DNA from: Allodiplogaster sudhausi | Lineage: Eukaryota; Nematoda; Chromadorea; Rhabditida; Diplogasteridae | DNA: 64,000 bases | Direction: 5' to 3' | NCBI GenBank assembly: GCA_945643635.1 | Contig: CALZFC010000251.1 | Span: 1,067,501-1,131,500, forward strand | In this document: one piece after another, positions 60,336-64,000 of the stretch | Numbering within the stretch: position 1 is the first letter of the stretch | How the letters are laid out: each line of letters starts with the position of its first letter | The notes under the pieces: model-generated | Seen by the model: the letters and a program-made list of their open reading frames with translations, nothing else | Databases searched by the model: none | What the model was told of the DNA's origin: nothing | Position numbers and translations under genes: made by a program

Positions 60336-60986
60336 TTTTCGTGACCTCTTGGGAGATCATTTTGTTAACTTTTGGGGATACTTTTGGTAACTTTTGGGAA
60401 CACTTTTTGCAACCTTTGGGGACTCTTTTTATAACTTTTAGGGACACTTTTGGTAACTTTAGGAAATACTTTTGGTAACCTTTGGGGACTCTATTGGTAA
60501 CTTCTGGGTATCCTTTTGAGACCAAGCAGGGACCCAACAGAGGACCTTTTTTGACCGTTTGAGGGCCCTTTTGTCTCCGTTTAGTAACCCCTCAGGGATT
60601 CTTTATACCAGTTTGAATTGAAAATGGTTTCCCCCGGGGTTACAATAGAAAAATAAGGTAACTTAATTTCACATAGCCGTATTTCTCCGTATAAGTATGC
60701 TCCAAAATAATATTATGTAATTAACCTAATTGTTCATGTATGCAAATATGTTTTAGTGCATAACCATCTCATAAAAGTAAATACATTAAAAGCCATTTGC
60801 TATCATAAGTTGTCTGTCACCTTGCTAATTAACGCAATTCCTAGGGGAGAAAATGTACAAATTCATGCAAGTTGGTGCAAATACTAAGTGAAAGCGGTCT
60901 CTATGGAATGTTCAAGGGATCCAAAAGAATCCCTAACAGGTCCCTAAATGGTACAAACTGGTCCCCAAACGTTGCCAAAAATGTCC

Positions 60987-61392
60987 TTACAAGGGAAGTC
61001 TTTCGGTGGGGTATGGCAAACCTCAACATACTATACACCATTCGAAAGCTCTCAACGAGCTGATAACGCAAAATAATGAGTTGGAAACACCGAGGCACAA
61101 GCGCACCCTTTGGTGAAAAATGACCAAAAAAAATTTGTTCTCCAAAAGTGATGGGAAATTAAGTAATCAGGTTTGTTACGGCCTACTATCAAGTATACAT
61201 CAATTTTAGAGTAGACAAAGCTACCAAATATCGTGCAAATGTTAATTTTGAGGTATTTTTCTGCAATTTCGGCGAAATAGAATCCATTTTGCAGCTAGAA
61301 ACATCAAAAACGTTATAAGCTCGTTGAGAGCTTTCGAATGGTGTATAGTATGTTGAGGTTTGCCATACCTCACCGAAAGACTTCCCTTGTTA
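60987..61392. mobile_element. Harbinger-like MITE, 400 bp
   Basis: TTA duplications at 60987-60989 and 61390-61392 flank perfect inverted ends starting CAAGGGAAGTCTTTCGG(T) and extending about 75 bases. The mirrored half 1 at about 58712 has the empty site with a single TTA. A 3-bp TWA duplication is the hallmark of PIF/Harbinger elements. Confidence 0.8.
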
Positions 61393-61574
61393 GAGTCATC
61401 TCTGAATGGTTCTAAAAGGCTCCAAAGGTTACTAAAAGTGTCTTCAAAAATTACCAAAAGTGTCACCAAAAGTAACTAAAAGGGTCGCCAAAAGTTTCCA
61501 AAAAGCATCCCCAAAAGTTTCCAAAAGTTTCCCCAAAAGTTACCAAAATGGTCCCCCAAAAGGTCACAAAAACT

Positions 61575-61825
61575 TGTGCGCAAATCTCCTTGTGCGCAAG
61601 TGTCTGCGCGCAAGTGTCTGTGCGCAAGTGTCCCTCCGCGCAAGTGTCCGTGTGCGCAAGTGTCCATATGCGCAAGTGTCCTTGTGCGCAAGTGTCCTTG
61701 TGCGCAAGTGTCCTTGTGCGCAAGTGTCCTTGTGTGCAAGTGTCATAAGCGCAAGTGTCTGTGCGCAAGTGTCCCAAAACTATAGTGCGCGCAAGTGTCC
61801 CAAAACTATAGTGCGCGCAAATGTA
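61575..61825 (-). repeat. 16-bp minisatellite array, half 4
   Basis: About 15 units, with two longer variant units containing CCCAAAACTATAGTGCGCGC near the outer end. Confidence 0.9.
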
Positions 61826-62089
61826 TTCCACCCGAATAATAATAGTCATTTGCTTATAGTTATACAATGTGAAGGGAGGACCACGATTTTTTCCAAGGTT
61901 TTCTTGAACTATTTTCTTTGTTTCCCCGGAGTCTAGAGCAAAGCTAGCCTAGATTATTTTGCATGCCGTTTGAAGCGAACTAGCAAAATTTCGCGATAAT
62001 AACTAAATCAGCGAAAAATAGATGCAAAAGTAGCGTAATTGTTGTAACAGACGTGAAAACTGCATTCGAACTGATAAATAACCATTGGT

Positions 62090-62784
62090 TGTAATCTTTT
62101 ATGAGCAAGTAGACAGGAAAAATTGTGCTCCTCCCAATCGAAACTTCTACGTTATAACTCTTCGCTTCGCCCTGTTCAAGTGGCCTATTTCTGTAGAGAG
62201 AGGTCCTCCCCACCTCTCTCTTGTTCTTCTTCCCTTCCCCTTCATCCCAAGTCCCTTCCCTGTCCCCATTGTAGTTTGTATTGTATATTTGTTTCCCCCT
62301 CGTGTATTTATAGTGTTCGCTTATTGTTACTGTATTTGATGCCACGTGTAATTGTTTGTGTGCCAGTTACGCCACTAGGTGGGATAGCCTTTGGGGAGTA
62401 GAGCAGTTATCCCTTTCTCCCCTCTCGCCCTTTTGACCCGGCAAGGAGGGTAGAGCCGGTTGGATAGTCAGTGCCTGGGCGGCCACGGTTGGGAAGCGGC
62501 AGCGGCGTCTGCGGGTAGTGTTGCGGCAGGGGCCGGTGCTCAGAGGTGAGCGTGGCGAGTGGCGACCGCGTGGTTAGCGGCAGGAGGGGACTCGTCTGTA
62601 GCGGCGAGAAGGACGTCAGGAGTGACGACAGAGACAAGGACATCGGCAGGATCGAGGATCAAGTGGAAGTGAGTTCTTGGGGGTTGTATTGACTTGCTCT
62701 GTGTTTATTTCTTGTTTTGCTTTCCTTTCCTTTCTATCTAAAGTAATAAACTTGTTACTTATTACTTTCCTCGCCTTCTTTACA
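62090..62784 (+). mobile_element. Possible solo LTR
   Basis: A 695-bp stretch bounded by TGTAA and TTACA, with a TATTTATAG box near 62308 and AATAAA near 62745 just before the end. No second copy or target duplication was seen. It could equally be a promoter with a GC-rich leader. Confidence 0.25.
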
Positions 62785-63707
62785 TTCTAAAGTGGGCTGT
62801 AAGGGTTGAGAAGGGACAGATCAGTCGTGGAGTGAGTCCGAGCGTGCCAGCTTGTCGAGAGCCAAGGGACCACCCTTGGCCACATTTCGAACACCACGTA
62901 GCTTTCATCCTCGTTTGATTCTGGACGATTCTTCTAATCTCGAATGCCGTATTTGTTGTTGTAGTTTTTGTAATGTCTTTTGAAATGGTTTCCCGGCGCC
63001 ATAATATGTTGAATGAACATGTTTCCTGAACCTTGATGACTTCTGTTTGGCATGTCAGAAAGATGGAATGAGACGTGAACGTCCAGGAAAGCACATGAAG
63101 GGGTTTTGGAGAGTACACGGATTCATATGTGCACGATATTTATAAATCAACACTCGGATCAGCTTCGCTTGTTGCTAAAGCTCTTGTTCCTAAGCCGTGC
63201 AGAGCAGACAGGGCTTTTCTATTCGCACCCAAGTATAAGTGGCACCCAGAAGCGACAAATCGATTGAGAGCGGTCTTGGCAATGAGAGAGTGAGAGACAG
63301 ACAGACATATAGAGCAAAATTGCTGACGTCATCTACTAAATCCTACAGTATGAACCGTAGATCAAAGGTATTTTCTCTGTATCAAAGAAATATATCAGAG
63401 ACCTATCCCATTTCCGTTTCTTTCGGAGGATTTCATGCATATAATAAATCTCTCCCTCTTCCGAATACAAATGGACCTGCGAACTCGCCCCCTAGAATGA
63501 TCTATAGTCGACGAAGCATGTAATGTTTCCTTCAATCTCTTAATACTTGCAGAACCCCCTTCGGAGAGCGCACCATGACCAGCGATACGGTCAGAGATCA
63601 GATTAATATAGTCTTCTCTTTCTTCTAAAGCTTATGAACAAAATCGGTTTAAACGAAAATAATTAAATGGTTGCTGGTAACAAATCGTTCCTTCTTCTTT
63701 GCTTCAG
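62785..63707. other. Region before the last ET exon
   Basis: The stretch 63400-63600 resembles the introns of the ET copies (CCTATCCCATTTCCGTTTC, CTCGCCCCCTAGAATGATC). No signal-peptide exon was found upstream. Confidence 0.45.
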
Positions 63708-64000
63708 GTATGTATCACAACAAAGAATCGGACGCGTCCTAAAGAGACTTGCACCGTGTCCGAAATGCAGTCGTGGTACGCGTACTTCACGGTCACAAGC
63801 AGTGACAGCAATCCAAAGCCGGTCATGGACTCCTGCTTTCCGACTAAAGATGATGGCTGCATCTACGACACCTTGAATAATCGAGAGCTGAAAGCCACCT
63901 GCAGTTGTACCTTGAATGGCGCGGAACCATGCAACGATAGTGAATGGCTTTCGCGTATGATTATTGAAGTGAAGAAGATGTACGAAGAGCTGACGCGCAC
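63708..64000 (+). CDS. ET/Ly6-like exon, copy E6, cut by the window end
   Basis: After TTTGCTTCAG the frame is open to the end of the window: VCITTKNRTRPKETCTVSEM, MDSCFPTKDDGC, ATCSCTLNGAEPCNDS, then EVKKMYEEL. The Cys order and the CxC...CN ending match E1-E4, but the sequence is well diverged. It is the same subtype as the inverted exon at 57076-56879. The signal exon is not found and the 3' part lies outside. Confidence 0.6.

Larger units (their letters stand above)
58290..61835. mobile_element. Foldback-like structure of four mirrored half-elements
   Basis: Each half starts near GGTGGANTACATTTGCGCGC, continues as a 16-bp minisatellite (unit CTTGTGCGCAAGTGTC), then a roughly 20-21-bp minisatellite (unit around CCAAAAGTTACCAAAAGTGTC), then single-copy sequence. 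Half 1 is 58290-58830, half 2 (reversed) 59570-60107, half 3 60108-60610, half 4 (reversed) 60890-61835. Halves 2 and 3 form an inner palindrome; halves 1 and 4 form an outer one and share GGAATGTTC and GCGGTCTC(C/T)ATGG sequence. Drosophila FB elements have this general organisation. Confidence 0.75.

Noticed and set aside
58290..61835. CRISPR array
   Set aside because: Units are contiguous 16-mers without spacers, and the setting is eukaryotic.
58181..61867. Long frames with repeated CAQVSVRKCP or HLRTRTLAHKDT on both strands
   Set aside because: A 16-bp stop-free minisatellite reads open in several frames and both strands; no start context or conserved protein pattern.
62407..62643. Minus-strand frame rich in Pro/Leu/Ser/Thr
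   Set aside because: Antisense of a GC-rich stretch, no splice or domain support.

Overview
The window looks like nuclear DNA of a nematode. Genes have many short exons with TTTCAG-type acceptors and introns from about 55 bases upward. There is a family of small secreted or membrane cysteine-rich domains ending in CxC...CN that resembles the nematode ET-module/Ly6 group, and transposable elements are abundant. Species is not determined. All exon models were read by eye from splice signals, phase agreement and comparison between paralogues inside the window.

Layout. 1-6.6 kb: one plus-strand gene of seven exons (about 258 aa) with a TFIIS N-terminal-like helical domain; its introns are packed with GA microsatellites. 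6.6-9.3 kb: microsatellite-rich intergenic DNA. 9.3-20.4 kb (block A) and 32.3-44.1 kb (block B) are two copies of a duplicated divergent pair of kelch-type genes; all four copies are damaged. Block A carries a 5'-truncated LINE and a full-length LINE with both ORFs open. Block B carries a 2.9-kb palindromic element flanked by TTAA, a smaller element nested in one arm of it, and two inverted TTAA MITEs. Several of these insertions can be checked against an empty site in the other copy.

21.7-31.8 kb and 45-64 kb hold a family of ET/Ly6-like genes in many states: one coding-intact copy (49522-50464), copies with stop codons, an orphan signal-peptide exon, a head-to-head chimera and a copy cut by the window end. 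The most interesting member is on the minus strand (30923-25315). It joins a signal peptide, an ET/Ly6-like ectodomain, a transmembrane segment, a charged tail and a degenerate protein tyrosine phosphatase domain whose catalytic cysteine is replaced. Fifteen exons agree in phase. Its start codon lies next to a roughly 98-bp tandem array rich in perfect heat-shock-element motifs.

52.1-55.4 kb: an LTR retrotransposon with 5-bp target duplication that keeps gag, protease and integrase tail but has lost reverse transcriptase and the integrase core. 58.3-61.8 kb: a foldback structure of four mirrored half-elements made of a 16-bp minisatellite plus a second 20-21-bp minisatellite, with a Harbinger-like MITE in one arm. 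The remaining sequence is noncoding or unrecognised.
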